Assembly: GCF_000332645.1 (NCBI RefSeq)
Contig: NZ_AMXN01000002.1
Span: 372,001-436,000 of the forward strand
Reading direction: 5' to 3'
Length of the DNA stretch: 64,000 nucleotides
DNA from: Bacillus inaquosorum KCTC 13429
GTDB lineage: Bacteria > Bacillota > Bacilli > Bacillales > Bacillaceae
Part shown: positions 29,343 through 39,910 of the stretch, piece after piece
Position numbering within the stretch: the first letter of the stretch is position 1
Layout of the letters: every line of letters begins with the position of its first letter
Position numbers and translations under genes: made by a program
The notes under the pieces: model-generated
Databases searched by the model: none
What the model was told of the DNA's origin: nothing
What the model saw: the letters and a program-made list of their open reading frames with translations, nothing else

Positions 29343-31554
29343 ATTGCACCGAATCTTTTTTCAGTTCTTTTCCTTTCCATGCAAGCCAAATTTGTGCGGC
29401 AATGTAGAGAGAAGAATAAACGCCTGTTAACAACCCGACCAATAGAGCAATTGAGAAGTTTGTAATAGAAGATGCCCCAAAGATCAGCAATGTCACGACA
29501 ACAATCACGACAGTTAATACTGTGTTAATAGATCGTGTAAAGGTTTGCTGCAGGCTCAGGTTTACAATATGATTCAGGTCGGCAAATGTTTTCGGTTTGC
29601 GCTTTTTCATATGCTCTCGAACCCTGTCAAATGTAACGATAGTATCGTTAATAGAATACCCGATAATCGTCAAGACGGCCGCGATGAACGTAACATCTAC
29701 CTCAAGCCTTGTAATGCTAAAGAACGTGACGATAAAGAAAGCGTCATAAAGCAGTGAAGCTATTGCGGCAATCGCCATTTTGTATTCGAATCGGATCGAA
29801 ACGTAAATGATGATGCCAATTGAAGCTATAGCAACTGCGTACAGCGCATTTCTTGCCAGCTCTTTGCCGACTGTCGGTGAAACTGTGCTGACATTTGGCT
29901 CTGATCCGTATTTGTCTTTGAAATACGTTTTGACTTTTGCAATGGTTTCTTTATCTGGCACTCCAACAAAACGGGCAACACCGATATTGCTCTTTTCGCC
30001 TGACAGAACTACAGTATCAGGTTCCATGCCCAGAGATTGAAAATCCTTCTCCACCTGCTCTGTCGTCAGCTTATGGTCGCTTTGCACTTCAATACGTGCA
30101 CCGCTTGCAAAGTCAATGCCAAGATTCAGCTTGAACACAAGCAGGATAATAACCCCGGCTATCGTGACCGCACTGGAGAAAATAAAGAAATATTTGCGTT
30201 TGCTCGTGAAATCCCATTTTTGGAACGGTGTATGCGGCTCTGTATTTTCGTCCGTATCCTGAATATCCATGATATGCTTCTTGTTGACGCCGAACCAGCC
30301 TTTTTTCCGATCAAGCCATCTGCTTTCCACAAGGAGAGCGAGAAGAAATCTTGATAAGAAAACGGCAGTGATAAAGCTTGTCAAAATCGACAGAATCAGC
30401 ATCGTCGCAAACCCTTTAACAGAGCTTGTCCCGAAGATAAAGAGCACAACCGCTGCAATAATCGTTGTAATATTCGCGTCAAAAATCGTCGCAAATGACC
30501 GTCTGTTTCCTGAACGGAAGGCAGAGCGGACTGACTTTCCTAGCTTGAGCTCTTCTTTAATCCGCTCATAGGTGATGATATTGGCGTCAACAGCCATCCC
30601 GACACCTAAAATGAGAGCGGCAATTCCCGGAAGTGTAAGTACAGCATTCATCCAGTCAAAAATCTGGAGTGTAATGTAGATATAAACTGATAGCGTAATC
30701 ACGGCGATTAATCCCGGCAGGCGGTAATAGAAAAGCATAAATAAGAAAATAATTGCAATACCGACAATACCGGCAAACACCGTATCATGGAGCGCCTGCT
30801 GGCCGAATTGTGCGCCTACTGATGTCGAATATTTTTCAGTCAGTTTCACAGGAAGCGCGCCGGCGTTTAAAATGCTGGCTAAATCTTTCGCTTCTTGAAC
30901 AGTAAATTGTCCTTCAATTGTAACGTCTGTTGTGTTTAATTCCTGACTTACATTTGGAGCGGATACATATTTAGGATGCTCTTTTTGAACTTCTTTTTTG
31001 AAGGAGTCCCCTTTTTCGTAATCCATCCAAATGACAAGCTGGTTATTTGGCGCCATTTTCATGACCTTTTTGGTCACTTCACCGAATTTATCAGCATCTT
31101 TCAGTTTAATACTGACAATCGGTTCATTTGTTTTGGCATCATATGTTTGTTTGGCTCCGTTTTCGACGAGGTCAGAGCCATTCAGCAATTCTTTGTCATT
31201 CGTATCTCTGAAAGAAAGCTGGGCTTCAGTCGCCAAGATTTCACGCGCTCTGTTTTGGTTTGTCACCCCAGCAAGCTGAACGCGAATCCGGTTATTTCCT
31301 TCAATTTGGATGTTCGGTTCGCTGACACCGAGAACGTTGGCCCTGCGGTTCAGCGCCTCTACTGTGCTGACCAGAACGTCTTTTGTGATTTTGTCACCTT
31401 TTTTTACGGGCTGTACATCATACAGCACCTCAAATCCGCCTTGCAAATCCAATCCTAACGTAATATTGTTAGCGGCAGGCTTCGTAAAGTAGCCCAAGCC
31501 CGTGCCGATCAATAAAACGAAAAGGAAAAACGCAATCAAGCGTCCTTTTTTCAT
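29341..31554 (-). CDS. secDF: Fused protein-export membrane protein SecDF
   Basis: The 737-residue protein joins SecD and SecF in one chain, as in B. subtilis; many bacteria have two genes. The SecD half has one N-terminal helix, a large extracytoplasmic domain (DLQGGFEVLYDVQP near residue 35) and five helices with GVGMAVDANIITYERI. The SecF half starts near residue 450 with its own periplasmic-type domain and GYSINDTIVTFDRVRE. It uses the proton motive force to help complete Sec translocation. Confidence 0.97.
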   Translation of the reverse strand: MKKGRLIAFFLFVLLIGTGLGYFTKPAANNITLGLDLQGGFEVLYDVQPVKKGDKITKDVLVSTVEALNRRANVLGVSEPNIQIEGNNRIRVQLAGVTNQNRAREILATEAQLSFRDTNDKELLNGSDLVENGAKQTYDAKTNEPIVSIKLKDADKFGEVTKKVMKMAPNNQLVIWMDYEKGDSFKKEVQKEHPKYVSAPNVSQELNTTDVTIEGQFTVQEAKDLASILNAGALPVKLTEKYSTSVGAQFGQQALHDTVFAGIVGIAIIFLFMLFYYRLPGLIAVITLSVYIYITLQIFDWMNAVLTLPGIAALILGVGMAVDANIITYERIKEELKLGKSVRSAFRSGNRRSFATIFDANITTIIAAVVLFIFGTSSVKGFATMLILSILTSFITAVFLSRFLLALLVESRWLDRKKGWFGVNKKHIMDIQDTDENTEPHTPFQKWDFTSKRKYFFIFSSAVTIAGVIILLVFKLNLGIDFASGARIEVQSDHKLTTEQVEKDFQSLGMEPDTVVLSGEKSNIGVARFVGVPDKETIAKVKTYFKDKYGSEPNVSTVSPTVGKELARNALYAVAIASIGIIIYVSIRFEYKMAIAAIASLLYDAFFIVTFFSITRLEVDVTFIAAVLTIIGYSINDTIVTFDRVREHMKKRKPKTFADLNHIVNLSLQQTFTRSINTVLTVVIVVVTLLIFGASSITNFSIALLVGLLTGVYSSLYIAAQIWLAWKGKELKKDSVQ

Positions 31555-31592
31555 TATGTATATCCTCCCTTAAACCTGTGCGAATCAACCTG

Positions 31593-31889
31593 CTATCTCA
31601 GCAGTTCTTCCAATGCTTCCTGGCCTTCTTCACTTCCCAGCCAATTAGACGTTTTAAATGACTCAACGGTTGCATAGTTCATAAATTCGCCAATTTTCAC
31701 TGATAAAATATCGCTCGTCATCTCATAAATGTGCAGTTCCGTTTTCTTTTTCCACTTCTTACCTGTTAAGTATGACCACAAACTTTCGAGTTCAACATCA
31801 TCATACCCGAGAATCTTAAACTCTTCCAGTTTGCTGTAAAGAAACGGCCTGACGTGGTCTTTATATAGATCGGCGGAATGCTTCTCCAT
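31593..31889 (-). CDS. comN: Post-transcriptional competence regulator ComN
   Basis: The 98-residue acidic protein (formerly YrzD) has a tryptophan- and lysine-containing centre (SLWSYLTGKKWKKKTE). In B. subtilis ComN binds DivIVA and promotes accumulation of comE mRNA at the poles and septum. I chose ATG 31889 because AAAGGAG is 9-10 bases upstream; the GTG three codons earlier lies too close. It is divergent from spoVB and upstream of secDF. Confidence 0.88.
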   Translation of the reverse strand: MEKHSADLYKDHVRPFLYSKLEEFKILGYDDVELESLWSYLTGKKWKKKTELHIYEMTSDILSVKIGEFMNYATVESFKTSNWLGSEEGQEALEELLR

Positions 31890-32003
31890 GAATTCCACGC
31901 TCCTTTTTATTGTTTTTCAAGAAGACTTGTCATGCTTGGACGATATATACGCATATCTTTATTGTATATGATTACAGGTAGTTTGAGAAGGCAGGGGGTA
32001 AAA

Positions 32004-33560
32004 ATGGCGAAACAGACGTTTTTAAAGGGCACTCTTATCCTTATCGCGGCAGGAATGGTTACAAGAATGCTCGGGTTTGTCAACCGGGTGGTTATCGCCC
32101 GTTTTATCGGTGAAGAAGGAGTCGGGCTTTACATGATGGCGGTGCCTACCTTTTTCTTAGCCACTACATTAACTCAATTCGGTCTGCCGGTGGCGATCAG
32201 TAAGCTTGTGGCTGAAGCCAGCGCGCGCGGCGATCATCAAAAAACGAAAAATATTTTAGTCATGTCTCTGACCATCACAGGAGTGCTCAGCCTGATCTTT
32301 ACACCGCTGTTTCTGTTTTTCGCCCCGGTTATGGCTGAAACGATGCTGACAGATAAGAGAACATTGTACCCGCTTCTGGCCATTACGCCAGTTGTACCGA
32401 TTATCGCTATATCGAGTGTGCTGAGGGGTTACTTTCAAGGAAAACAGAATATGAACCCGCTTGCCGTGTCTCAAGTCCTTGAACAGGTCGTCCGGATTTC
32501 ACTTGTCGCCGTATGCACGACGATTTTTCTCCCTTACGGAATTGAATATGCTGCAGCGGGGGCAATGATCTCCTCAGTCGCAGGGGAACTGGCGTCACTC
32601 CTTTATTTATTCATTTGCTTTAAGTATAAAAAGACAATTAAAATCAGAAAGCACTTTTTCCAGTCAATAAAAAACGGAAAACAAACTTTTTCCCAGTTAA
32701 TGAGCGTATCCCTTCCAACGACCGGAAGCCGTTTTATCGGAAACCTTTCTTGGTTTTTTGAGCCGATTGTCGTCGCCCAAAGCCTTGCCATTGCCGGCGT
32801 GGCGACAGTTGCCGCAACAAAGCAATACGGCGAACTGACGGGCTTTGCCATGACGCTGCTGACTCTGCCCAGCTTTATTACATATTCTTTGTCGACCGCG
32901 CTTGTTCCTGCGATCAGTGAAGGAATGGAGCAGAAAAAATTGCAGGTGGTGGAATACCGCTTGGAACAAGCCATGCGGCTCTGCCTGCTTAGCGGAGGCA
33001 TTTCAGTTGTCATTTTATTCGTATTTGCGGATGAGCTGATGAGGGTGATGTATGGGTCCTCAGGCGCTGCTGTATTTATAAAAGTGATGGCCCCGTTTTT
33101 TCTGCTTTATTATTTCCAAGGCCCTCTTCAAGCAGTGCTGCAGGCGCTTAATTTAGCCGGGGCTGCGATGATGAACAGCCTAATCGGAGCGCTTGTCAAA
33201 ACAGGCCTTATTTTCGTCCTTGCCACCAGACCGTCCCTCGGCATTATGGGCGCAGCATTAGCCATTGTGACAGGTATGGTGCTCGTCACGCTTTTGCACG
33301 CGGCAACAGTAAGCAAGGTACTGCCGATCAGTATTAAAATCAAGGAGTACGCACTCAGTTTTGCTGTTATTGTGATTTCCGGATTCATCAGTTCCGCCAT
33401 CAAACAATGTGTAAGCTTTGGAGCGTCCGAGGCTGTGAATGTCGCCGGATGGATTGCGATGAGTGCAGGCATCTATATCATCCTCCTGCTCGCATTCGGT
33501 TTAATTAAAAAAGATGAGCTTCGCCGCATTCCTATTATCGGACGTCTGATCGTCCGGTAA
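32004..33560 (+). CDS. spoVB: Stage V sporulation protein B, lipid II flippase-like
   Basis: The 518-residue polytopic protein has about 14 transmembrane helices of the MOP/MurJ superfamily. It is needed for spore cortex synthesis and probably flips a peptidoglycan precursor. The start is ATG 32004 after GGGGGTAAAA. In the family it is sigma-E dependent; I did not find a clean sigma-E match here. It ends 3 bases before the end of the convergent yrbG, with no terminator between them. Confidence 0.95.
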   Translation: MAKQTFLKGTLILIAAGMVTRMLGFVNRVVIARFIGEEGVGLYMMAVPTFFLATTLTQFGLPVAISKLVAEASARGDHQKTKNILVMSLTITGVLSLIFTPLFLFFAPVMAETMLTDKRTLYPLLAITPVVPIIAISSVLRGYFQGKQNMNPLAVSQVLEQVVRISLVAVCTTIFLPYGIEYAAAGAMISSVAGELASLLYLFICFKYKKTIKIRKHFFQSIKNGKQTFSQLMSVSLPTTGSRFIGNLSWFFEPIVVAQSLAIAGVATVAATKQYGELTGFAMTLLTLPSFITYSLSTALVPAISEGMEQKKLQVVEYRLEQAMRLCLLSGGISVVILFVFADELMRVMYGSSGAAVFIKVMAPFFLLYYFQGPLQAVLQALNLAGAAMMNSLIGALVKTGLIFVLATRPSLGIMGAALAIVTGMVLVTLLHAATVSKVLPISIKIKEYALSFAVIVISGFISSAIKQCVSFGASEAVNVAGWIAMSAGIYIILLLAFGLIKKDELRRIPIIGRLIVR

Positions 33561-33563
33561 AGG

Positions 33564-34220
33564 TCACGTGCGGTGCCCATCTTTTTCATCAATAAATAAC
33601 TCTCCGTCAGTAAACGAGCAAAAAGAAATGTCTGAAGGGTTTGTATATCCGTGTTTTCGTAACTTTTCATGCAGCCACTGTTTGTCTTTGCCGATTCTGG
33701 ACAGGTTTTCTGTTTGAATAGAGCCGTCTATAATCAGCGGCATTTCGAGCTGCCGATGCTCTCCGCTGTTTTCTTTCTTTACAACAGTCAGTTTGCCTGA
33801 CGGCTCTAAAATAGCAAATGATACATCAGCTACTCTGTCGATATTATTTTCTCTGAGCTGAACCATTAAATCATCAAAATTATAACGCTGTGATTTCATG
33901 GCGTCTTCGTCAATTTTCCCGTATTTAATAATAATGGTCGGCTTGCCGTCCAGAAGCTGGCGAACTTTTCGGTTTTTTAAAGATAAGTATGCGAATGTCA
34001 CTTGGATGATCATTAATACAAGCATTGGCAAAATGGTGTGAAATAGATGATCTTCTACGTTTTCTATGGCTAAAACGGCAATTTCAGCCATCATGATAAA
34101 GACAACGAGATCTAAAATACTAAGCTCCCCGATTTCCCGTTTGCCCATGAAACGAAAAATGACCAGTATCACAAAATATAATACGATTGTGCGAAACGCA
34201 ATAGTGAGAAGCTCTTCCAT
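33564..34220 (-). CDS. yrbG: DUF421 (YetF-type) membrane protein
   Basis: The 218-residue protein has three N-terminal transmembrane helices (about residues 5-85) and two cytoplasmic DUF421 subdomains ([17 protein letters not shown] and the C-terminal half). Such proteins (YetF, YdfR, YrbG) are membrane proteins of unclear function. The second of two adjacent ATG codons is chosen because GGAGG lies 6 bases upstream. It is convergent with spoVB and divergent from yrzE. Confidence 0.9.
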   Translation of the reverse strand: MEELLTIAFRTIVLYFVILVIFRFMGKREIGELSILDLVVFIMMAEIAVLAIENVEDHLFHTILPMLVLMIIQVTFAYLSLKNRKVRQLLDGKPTIIIKYGKIDEDAMKSQRYNFDDLMVQLRENNIDRVADVSFAILEPSGKLTVVKKENSGEHRQLEMPLIIDGSIQTENLSRIGKDKQWLHEKLRKHGYTNPSDISFCSFTDGELFIDEKDGHRT

Positions 34221-34417
34221 CATGCACCTCCAACTCATCATAGGATGCAACAAAACGAACAATTTATGTAAGGAAAACTGATCGTATTTCATAAAGCTTT
34301 TACGTCTAATTCATGGGATAAGGGAATACATTTTTACAAAGACGAGCCATCAGCATGTCTGACGGCTTTGTTCAAAAAGATCAGAAGCCTTTTAATACAG
34401 GCAGAGAGGAGACATTC

Positions 34418-34807
34418 ATGGAGGAAACGAAACAAGTTGGAAAAGGCATTCTTTACGGCTTAATCGCCATATTCTCAGCCATGCTCCTGACGAGTTTAGC
34501 CGTTTCACTTTTACTGACAGCAACCTCGCTTGAAGAGGCATCATTCAACTGGCTGATCAACGCCATCTCATTTCTTTCTTTATTTATCGGCGGGTTTATT
34601 TCAGGGGGGAAAGGGAAAGAAAGAGGCTGGATGATCGGGGCATTGACTGCCTTAAGCTTTTCTCTGATTATTTTATTGTTTCAGTATTTAGGATTCGGAA
34701 AGACATTTACAGCAGAACAGCTGCTATTCCATCTTGGATTTTTAGGGGTATGCATGCTGGGCGGGATTTTCGGCGTGAACATGAGGGGAAACAGGTCTTC
34801 CACATAA
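34418..34807 (+). CDS. yrzE: TIGR04086 / DUF3792 membrane protein
   Basis: The 129-residue protein has four predicted transmembrane helices (about residues 10-32, 42-62, 70-90 and 100-122) and a conserved Gly-rich segment FIGGFISGGKGKERGW. AGAGGAG precedes ATG 34418. The same frame is open 21 codons further up, but no ribosome binding site supports that. Function unknown. A terminator follows at once. Confidence 0.88.
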   Translation: MEETKQVGKGILYGLIAIFSAMLLTSLAVSLLLTATSLEEASFNWLINAISFLSLFIGGFISGGKGKERGWMIGALTALSFSLIILLFQYLGFGKTFTAEQLLFHLGFLGVCMLGGIFGVNMRGNRSST

Positions 34808-34837
34808 AAAAGAGCGGGTTCACCCGCTCTTTTTTTG
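34805..34837. terminator. Shared terminator of yrzE and yajC
   Basis: AAAAAAGAGCGGGT, loop TC, ACCCGCTCTTTTTTT lies between convergent genes with runs on both sides. Confidence 0.9.
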
Positions 34838-34860
34838 TTTGCTATGTATAGCTCCTGCTG

Positions 34861-35127
34861 TTATTCAGCAGCAGAAACTTCTCTGATCGCGCGGCGGTCG
34901 AACGTAAGACGTGTGTTTTCACCAGTCTTAATGACGACTTTGCTTTCGTCGATAGAGTCAACAGTACCGTGCAATCCCCCGATTGTCACTACTGAATCGC
35001 CTTTTTTCAGTTCCTCCTGCATTTGGCGTACTGCCTTTTGCTGTTTTTGCTGAGGACGAATCAGCAAGAAGTAAAGGACCGCAAACATTAAAATAATAGG
35101 AACCAATGTACCTAAAGTGCCTGTCAT
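34861..35127 (-). CDS. yajC: Preprotein translocase accessory subunit YajC
   Basis: The 88-residue protein (YrbF in B. subtilis) has one N-terminal transmembrane helix followed by RPQQKQQKAVRQMQEELKKG and a small beta-rich cytoplasmic domain. It associates with SecDF. The ATG at 35127 is preceded by AAGGGG; the earlier GTG overlaps that site. It follows tgt by 40 bases, the common queA-tgt-yajC order. Confidence 0.94.
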   Translation of the reverse strand: MTGTLGTLVPIILMFAVLYFLLIRPQQKQQKAVRQMQEELKKGDSVVTIGGLHGTVDSIDESKVVIKTGENTRLTFDRRAIREVSAAE

Positions 35128-35167
35128 GATTTTCACCCCTTTCTGTAAGCCTGTTTTTCATTTTTAT

Positions 35168-36334
<1,167 letters not shown>

Positions 36335-36340
36335 TCAAAA

Positions 36341-37369
36341 TTATATAATCAGCATCGCGTCTCCGAAGCTGAAGAAACGGTATTCCTCTTCCACCGCATG
36401 GTTATAAGCGCGGAGAACGTTTTCTCTTCCCGCAAGCGCGCTGACCAGCATAATCAATGACGATTTCGGCAAATGGAAGTTTGTAATCATTCCGTCAATG
36501 GCTTTAAATTCATAGCCCGGATAAATAAAAATAGATGTCCAGCCGCTTGATGCTTTAAATTGCCCGTCATGTTCCCCGGCAATCGTTTCAAGCGTGCGTG
36601 TCGATGTCGTGCCGACAGAAATAATCCGGCCGCCATTTTCCCTTACTTTGTTTAAGGCTGCCGCCGTTTCTTCTGACATTTGATAAAACTCTGCATGCAT
36701 ATTATGCTCTTCAACGTCATCGGCACTCACAGGACGAAACGTTCCAAGGCCTACGTGCAGAGTGATGAACTCAATTTGCACACCTTTGTCTTTCAATTGC
36801 TGCAAGATTTCTTCCGTGAAGTGAAGTCCCGCAGTAGGCGCGGCCGCAGAGCCAATTTCTTTAGAATATACGGTCTGGTAGCGCTCTCTGTCATCGAGCT
36901 GTTCTTTAATATATGGCGGGAGCGGCATCTCTCCAAGGGATTCCAGCACTTCGTAGAAAATACCGCCATACTGGAATTCCATTTTTCTGCCGCCATGCTC
37001 AAGCTCTTCCGTGCAGACAGCCTTCAATCTTCCGTCTCCAAATGTCACAACGGTTCCTTTTTTTACCCGTTTCGCTGGTTTGGCAAGTGTTTCCCACTTG
37101 TCACCAGCTTCCTGTTTCAGCAAAAGCAGTTCCACTTTCGCGCCGGTATCCTCTTTTGTCCCGAATAACCGCGCAGGCAGCACACGGGTATTGTTCAGTA
37201 CAAGACAATCTCCTTCTTTAAAGAAACTGATAATGTGTTTAAACGAGCTGTCAGTCAGCTCTCCTGTATGTTTATCAAGCACCATCAGCCTTGAAGCATC
37301 ACGCTGCTCCAACGGCACTTGTGCAATTAAACGTTCGGGTAGTTCAAAATCAAATAAATCGACTTTCAT
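36341..37369 (-). CDS. queA: tRNA preQ1(34) S-adenosylmethionine ribosyltransferase-isomerase
   Basis: The 342-residue enzyme transfers and isomerises ribose from SAM onto preQ1-tRNA to form epoxyqueuosine. It opens [20 protein letters not shown] and carries the family segments [10 protein letters not shown] (about residue 177), [13 protein letters not shown] and [23 protein letters not shown] precedes the ATG. It is in a row with yrzS and ruvAB upstream and tgt-yajC downstream. Confidence 0.97.
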   Translation of the reverse strand: MKVDLFDFELPERLIAQVPLEQRDASRLMVLDKHTGELTDSSFKHIISFFKEGDCLVLNNTRVLPARLFGTKEDTGAKVELLLLKQEAGDKWETLAKPAKRVKKGTVVTFGDGRLKAVCTEELEHGGRKMEFQYGGIFYEVLESLGEMPLPPYIKEQLDDRERYQTVYSKEIGSAAAPTAGLHFTEEILQQLKDKGVQIEFITLHVGLGTFRPVSADDVEEHNMHAEFYQMSEETAAALNKVRENGGRIISVGTTSTRTLETIAGEHDGQFKASSGWTSIFIYPGYEFKAIDGMITNFHLPKSSLIMLVSALAGRENVLRAYNHAVEEEYRFFSFGDAMLII

Positions 37370-37398
37370 GATGATTTCACCTTTATTCTAGTCTTTTG

Positions 37399-37599
37399 TT
37401 ATTTCATTCTGCCGAAAAGATTAAGCAAAATTGATAATACCACACTTATGATGATACAAGTGACAACCGGGAAGAAAAATGTGACATTTCCTTTTTTCAC
37501 AAAAATATCTCCCGGCATCTTGCCGACAAAATGCAAAACTGCTCCAATGATAAGCAAAACAGCACCAAGAATCATAATGATCTTAGGGAATTCAGTCAT
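37399..37599 (-). CDS. yrzS: DUF2905 small membrane protein
   Basis: The 66-residue protein has two transmembrane helices (about residues 6-25 and 42-62) and the DUF2905 signature [20 protein letters not shown] between them. It overlaps the ruvB stop codon by 8 bases, so it is translationally coupled to ruvB. Function unknown, but the ruvB-DUF2905-queA order is common in Firmicutes. Confidence 0.9.
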   Translation of the reverse strand: MTEFPKIIMILGAVLLIIGAVLHFVGKMPGDIFVKKGNVTFFFPVVTCIIISVVLSILLNLFGRMK

Positions 37600-38596
37600 A
37601 TCGGGGAGCCTCCATTTGGAAATGATGATAAACGGCCGGTGTCACGATCCTTCCACGCGGCGTTCTTTGGATAAATCCGATTTGCAGGAGGTACGGTTCG
37701 TACACGTCTTCAATCGTATGCGGTTCTTCGCCGATTGTGGCTGAAATGGTATCAAGACCCACCGGGCCGCCGTTAAATTTTTCGATCATGCCCATCAGCA
37801 GCTTGTGATCAATATGATCCAAACCGAGACGGTCAACCTGAAGCCGCTCAAGCGCATCCTGCGAAATCTCTTCCGTAATCCGGCTGTCACCCAGCACCTG
37901 GGCGAAGTCGCGGACCCTTCTCAGGAGACGATTCGCTACGCGGGGCGTACCTCTCGATCTTCTTGCAATTTCAAGAGCGGACGGTTTATCAATCTCAACC
38001 TCGAATACATCTGCAGTTCTTGTGACAATATCCGCCAGCTCTTCTTGCGTATAGTATTCAAGGCGCGACATTACGCCGAATCGATCTCTTAACGGCGCTG
38101 TCAAAAGCCCTACCCTCGTCGTGGCGCCTACCAGCGTAAAAGGCGGCAGGTCAAGCCGGACCGAGCGGGCAGAGGGACCTTTGCCGATCACAATATCCAG
38201 ACAAAAGTCCTCCATCGCAGGATAAAGCACTTCTTCAATCGATCTGTGCAGCCTATGTATTTCATCAATAAATAATACATCTCCCGGCTCCAGCGCCGTT
38301 AATATGGCAGCCAAGTCACCAGGTCTTTCAATCGCAGGTCCTGATGTCGTCCGCAATTCCACTCCCATTTCATTGGAAACGATGGAAGCAAGCGTGGTTT
38401 TCCCGAGTCCGGGCGGCCCGTACAGAAGAACATGATCCAACGTCTCCTGCCTCATTTTTGCCGCATCTATAAACACGCGCAAATTTTCTTTCACCTTATG
38501 CTGCCCGATATACTGCGCCAGATTTTGCGGCCTCAGGCTTTGCTCTATCACTGATTCATGGTTGTCTGCTTCACTTGAGACGAGCCGTTCATCCAT
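37592..38596 (-). CDS. ruvB: Holliday junction branch migration ATPase RuvB
   Basis: The 334-residue AAA+ motor drives branch migration. Walker A is [11 protein letters not shown] (about residues 60-70), Walker B is LFIDEIHRL, and the arginine finger region GVMSRLEYY and C-terminal winged helix ([14 protein letters not shown]) are present. ATG 38596 follows AAGGTG. It starts 10 bases after the ruvA stop codon. Confidence 0.98.
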   Translation of the reverse strand: MDERLVSSEADNHESVIEQSLRPQNLAQYIGQHKVKENLRVFIDAAKMRQETLDHVLLYGPPGLGKTTLASIVSNEMGVELRTTSGPAIERPGDLAAILTALEPGDVLFIDEIHRLHRSIEEVLYPAMEDFCLDIVIGKGPSARSVRLDLPPFTLVGATTRVGLLTAPLRDRFGVMSRLEYYTQEELADIVTRTADVFEVEIDKPSALEIARRSRGTPRVANRLLRRVRDFAQVLGDSRITEEISQDALERLQVDRLGLDHIDHKLLMGMIEKFNGGPVGLDTISATIGEEPHTIEDVYEPYLLQIGFIQRTPRGRIVTPAVYHHFQMEAPRYD

Positions 38597-38606
38597 GAAC
38601 ATCACC

Positions 38607-39212
38607 TTACTTCAATAGTTTTTGTAATGCTTTTTTCACGTATTGGTCTGTTGACAGCCCAATATCTTCTTTCAGGTGAGGAAGCACCTTTTTGATTTCT
38701 TTTTCAGCATATCCGAGAACCCTGAGGGCCTCAAGCGCTTCTTCGAGAGCCGTTTCTGCTGTTTGCTTTTCAAGCCTTTCTTCATGATTAAACAGATTTT
38801 CAATCATTTCAGGCACAACATCAGCAAGCTTTCCTTTTAAATCAAGAATAATCTGGCGCGCGGTTTTCTTTCCTACACCAGGAAACTTGACCAAAAAGGC
38901 TTCATCCTCATTTTCAATTGCTTGGATAACCGCTCCCGGATCACCTGAGCCCAAAATGGCGAGTGCGCCTTTTGGACCGATCCCGGTCACGTTTAAGAGC
39001 TTTGTAAAGAGCGCCTTCTCCTCTCTTGTTGAAAAACCGTAGAGCGAAAAAGCATCCTCTCTGATATGATGGTACGTAAAAATCGTTTCTTGACTTCTCT
39101 CCTTATATATAAACGGATTCGGCGTGAAAATCTGATAGCCAATGCCGCCGTTCTCTATCACAATATATTGGGGAGATACATAATCAATCGTCCCTTTAAC
39201 AAATTCGATCAC
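38607..39212 (-). CDS. ruvA: Holliday junction-binding protein RuvA
   Basis: The 201-residue protein binds four-way junctions and loads RuvB. Domain I is an OB fold (residues 1-64), domain II has two helix-hairpin-helix motifs ([16 protein letters not shown] and [16 protein letters not shown]), and domain III (from about residue 150) contacts RuvB. The GTG start follows AGAGGTG. Promoter and LexA box are upstream. Confidence 0.97.
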   Translation of the reverse strand: MIEFVKGTIDYVSPQYIVIENGGIGYQIFTPNPFIYKERSQETIFTYHHIREDAFSLYGFSTREEKALFTKLLNVTGIGPKGALAILGSGDPGAVIQAIENEDEAFLVKFPGVGKKTARQIILDLKGKLADVVPEMIENLFNHEERLEKQTAETALEEALEALRVLGYAEKEIKKVLPHLKEDIGLSTDQYVKKALQKLLK

Positions 39213-39239
39213 GCAAATTCACCTCTTTGACTGTTCTTC

Positions 39240-39290
39240 ATTGTACCATAAAAACAGCCAAAGTCTTATAGAAAAGTTAACATATGTTCG
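39240..39290 (-). promoter_or_regulatory. ruvAB promoter with LexA (SOS) box
   Basis: On the minus strand CGAACATATGTTAA (39277-39290) matches 12 of 14 positions of the Bacillus LexA consensus CGAACRNRYGTTYG. An extended -10 box TGGTACAAT (39240-39248) lies 28 bases downstream of it; the -35 is weak. This fits known DNA-damage control of ruvAB. Confidence 0.78.
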
Positions 39291-39311
39291 CTTCTCTCTC
39301 ATTCTTCCACG

Positions 39312-39337
39312 AAAAAAAAGACATGAATACATGTCTT
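39312..39337 (-). terminator. Terminator after bofC
   Basis: On the minus strand AAGACATG, loop TATT, CATGTCTT runs into eight T, 13 bases past the bofC stop codon. Confidence 0.9.
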
Positions 39338-39350
39338 CAATCAGCGGACG

Positions 39351-39863
39351 TCACCCGCTGTATGTCTTCATATGTTCTATGACGTCCTCAAACTCCGCTT
39401 TTGTCCGAAATGGAATGCCTTTCAGCAGATTTTTTTGCATATGGCTTTCCAGCCTTTCTAAATCAATTTGGAAAAAAGACTGAATCGGTTCGGAAGCTGA
39501 CTCAGGCCGACCATGAAAAGTGGAAATCACTCCATTATCCGATACACCGATATACCCGTTCACCTTGCTGAGCGGAGAAATATCGTCCATTTGCTTCCGG
39601 AAGAGCACATAACCCTTTTTTTGTTCGACCAGTGTCCAGCCGGCATAAGCTGCCCAAAAATCATCCATAGAAAGCACTTTTTCACGCTTATGCTCAATGC
39701 TGACATCTCCGTCCAAATACACTTTTTCAAGCTGCACATGCACCTGCAGCGGTTCATAGTGCTCCACTTCCGCCCCAAGTGCGCGGGGAGGAGCACCTAT
39801 TAGAAATGCTGCGGCTGAGCAAAGAATGCCCAGCAACAGATACGCCGTGCTGAATCGTTTCAC
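39351..39863 (-). CDS. bofC: Bypass-of-forespore protein BofC
   Basis: The 170-residue forespore protein has a signal peptide or N-terminal anchor (about residues 1-30) and acts in the intermembrane space. In B. subtilis it holds back SpoIVB-dependent signalling that activates sigma-K. Two small domains follow the signal sequence. The GTG start at 39863 has GAGGTG 6 bases upstream, and this ribosome binding site lies in one arm of an inverted repeat after csbX. Confidence 0.93.
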   Translation of the reverse strand: MKRFSTAYLLLGILCSAAAFLIGAPPRALGAEVEHYEPLQVHVQLEKVYLDGDVSIEHKREKVLSMDDFWAAYAGWTLVEQKKGYVLFRKQMDDISPLSKVNGYIGVSDNGVISTFHGRPESASEPIQSFFQIDLERLESHMQKNLLKGIPFRTKAEFEDVIEHMKTYSG

Positions 39864-39871
39864 CCTCTACA

Positions 39872-39910
39872 CCTCTTTGCACACGTTTATGATTAGTTTG
39901 ACCAAAGAGG
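39872..39910. repeat. Inverted repeat covering the bofC ribosome binding site
   Basis: CCTCTTTG (39872-39879) and CAAAGAGG (39903-39910) are perfect 8-base arms with a 23-base loop, filling the csbX-bofC gap. In the minus-strand RNA the downstream arm contains the AGAGG of the bofC ribosome binding site. Confidence 0.65.

Noticed and set aside
31900..32003. A sigma-E promoter for spoVB
   Set aside because: Several GCATAT/ATAC-like strings occur but none pairs at 13-15 bases with a good -10; regulation is expected from knowledge of the gene, not seen.
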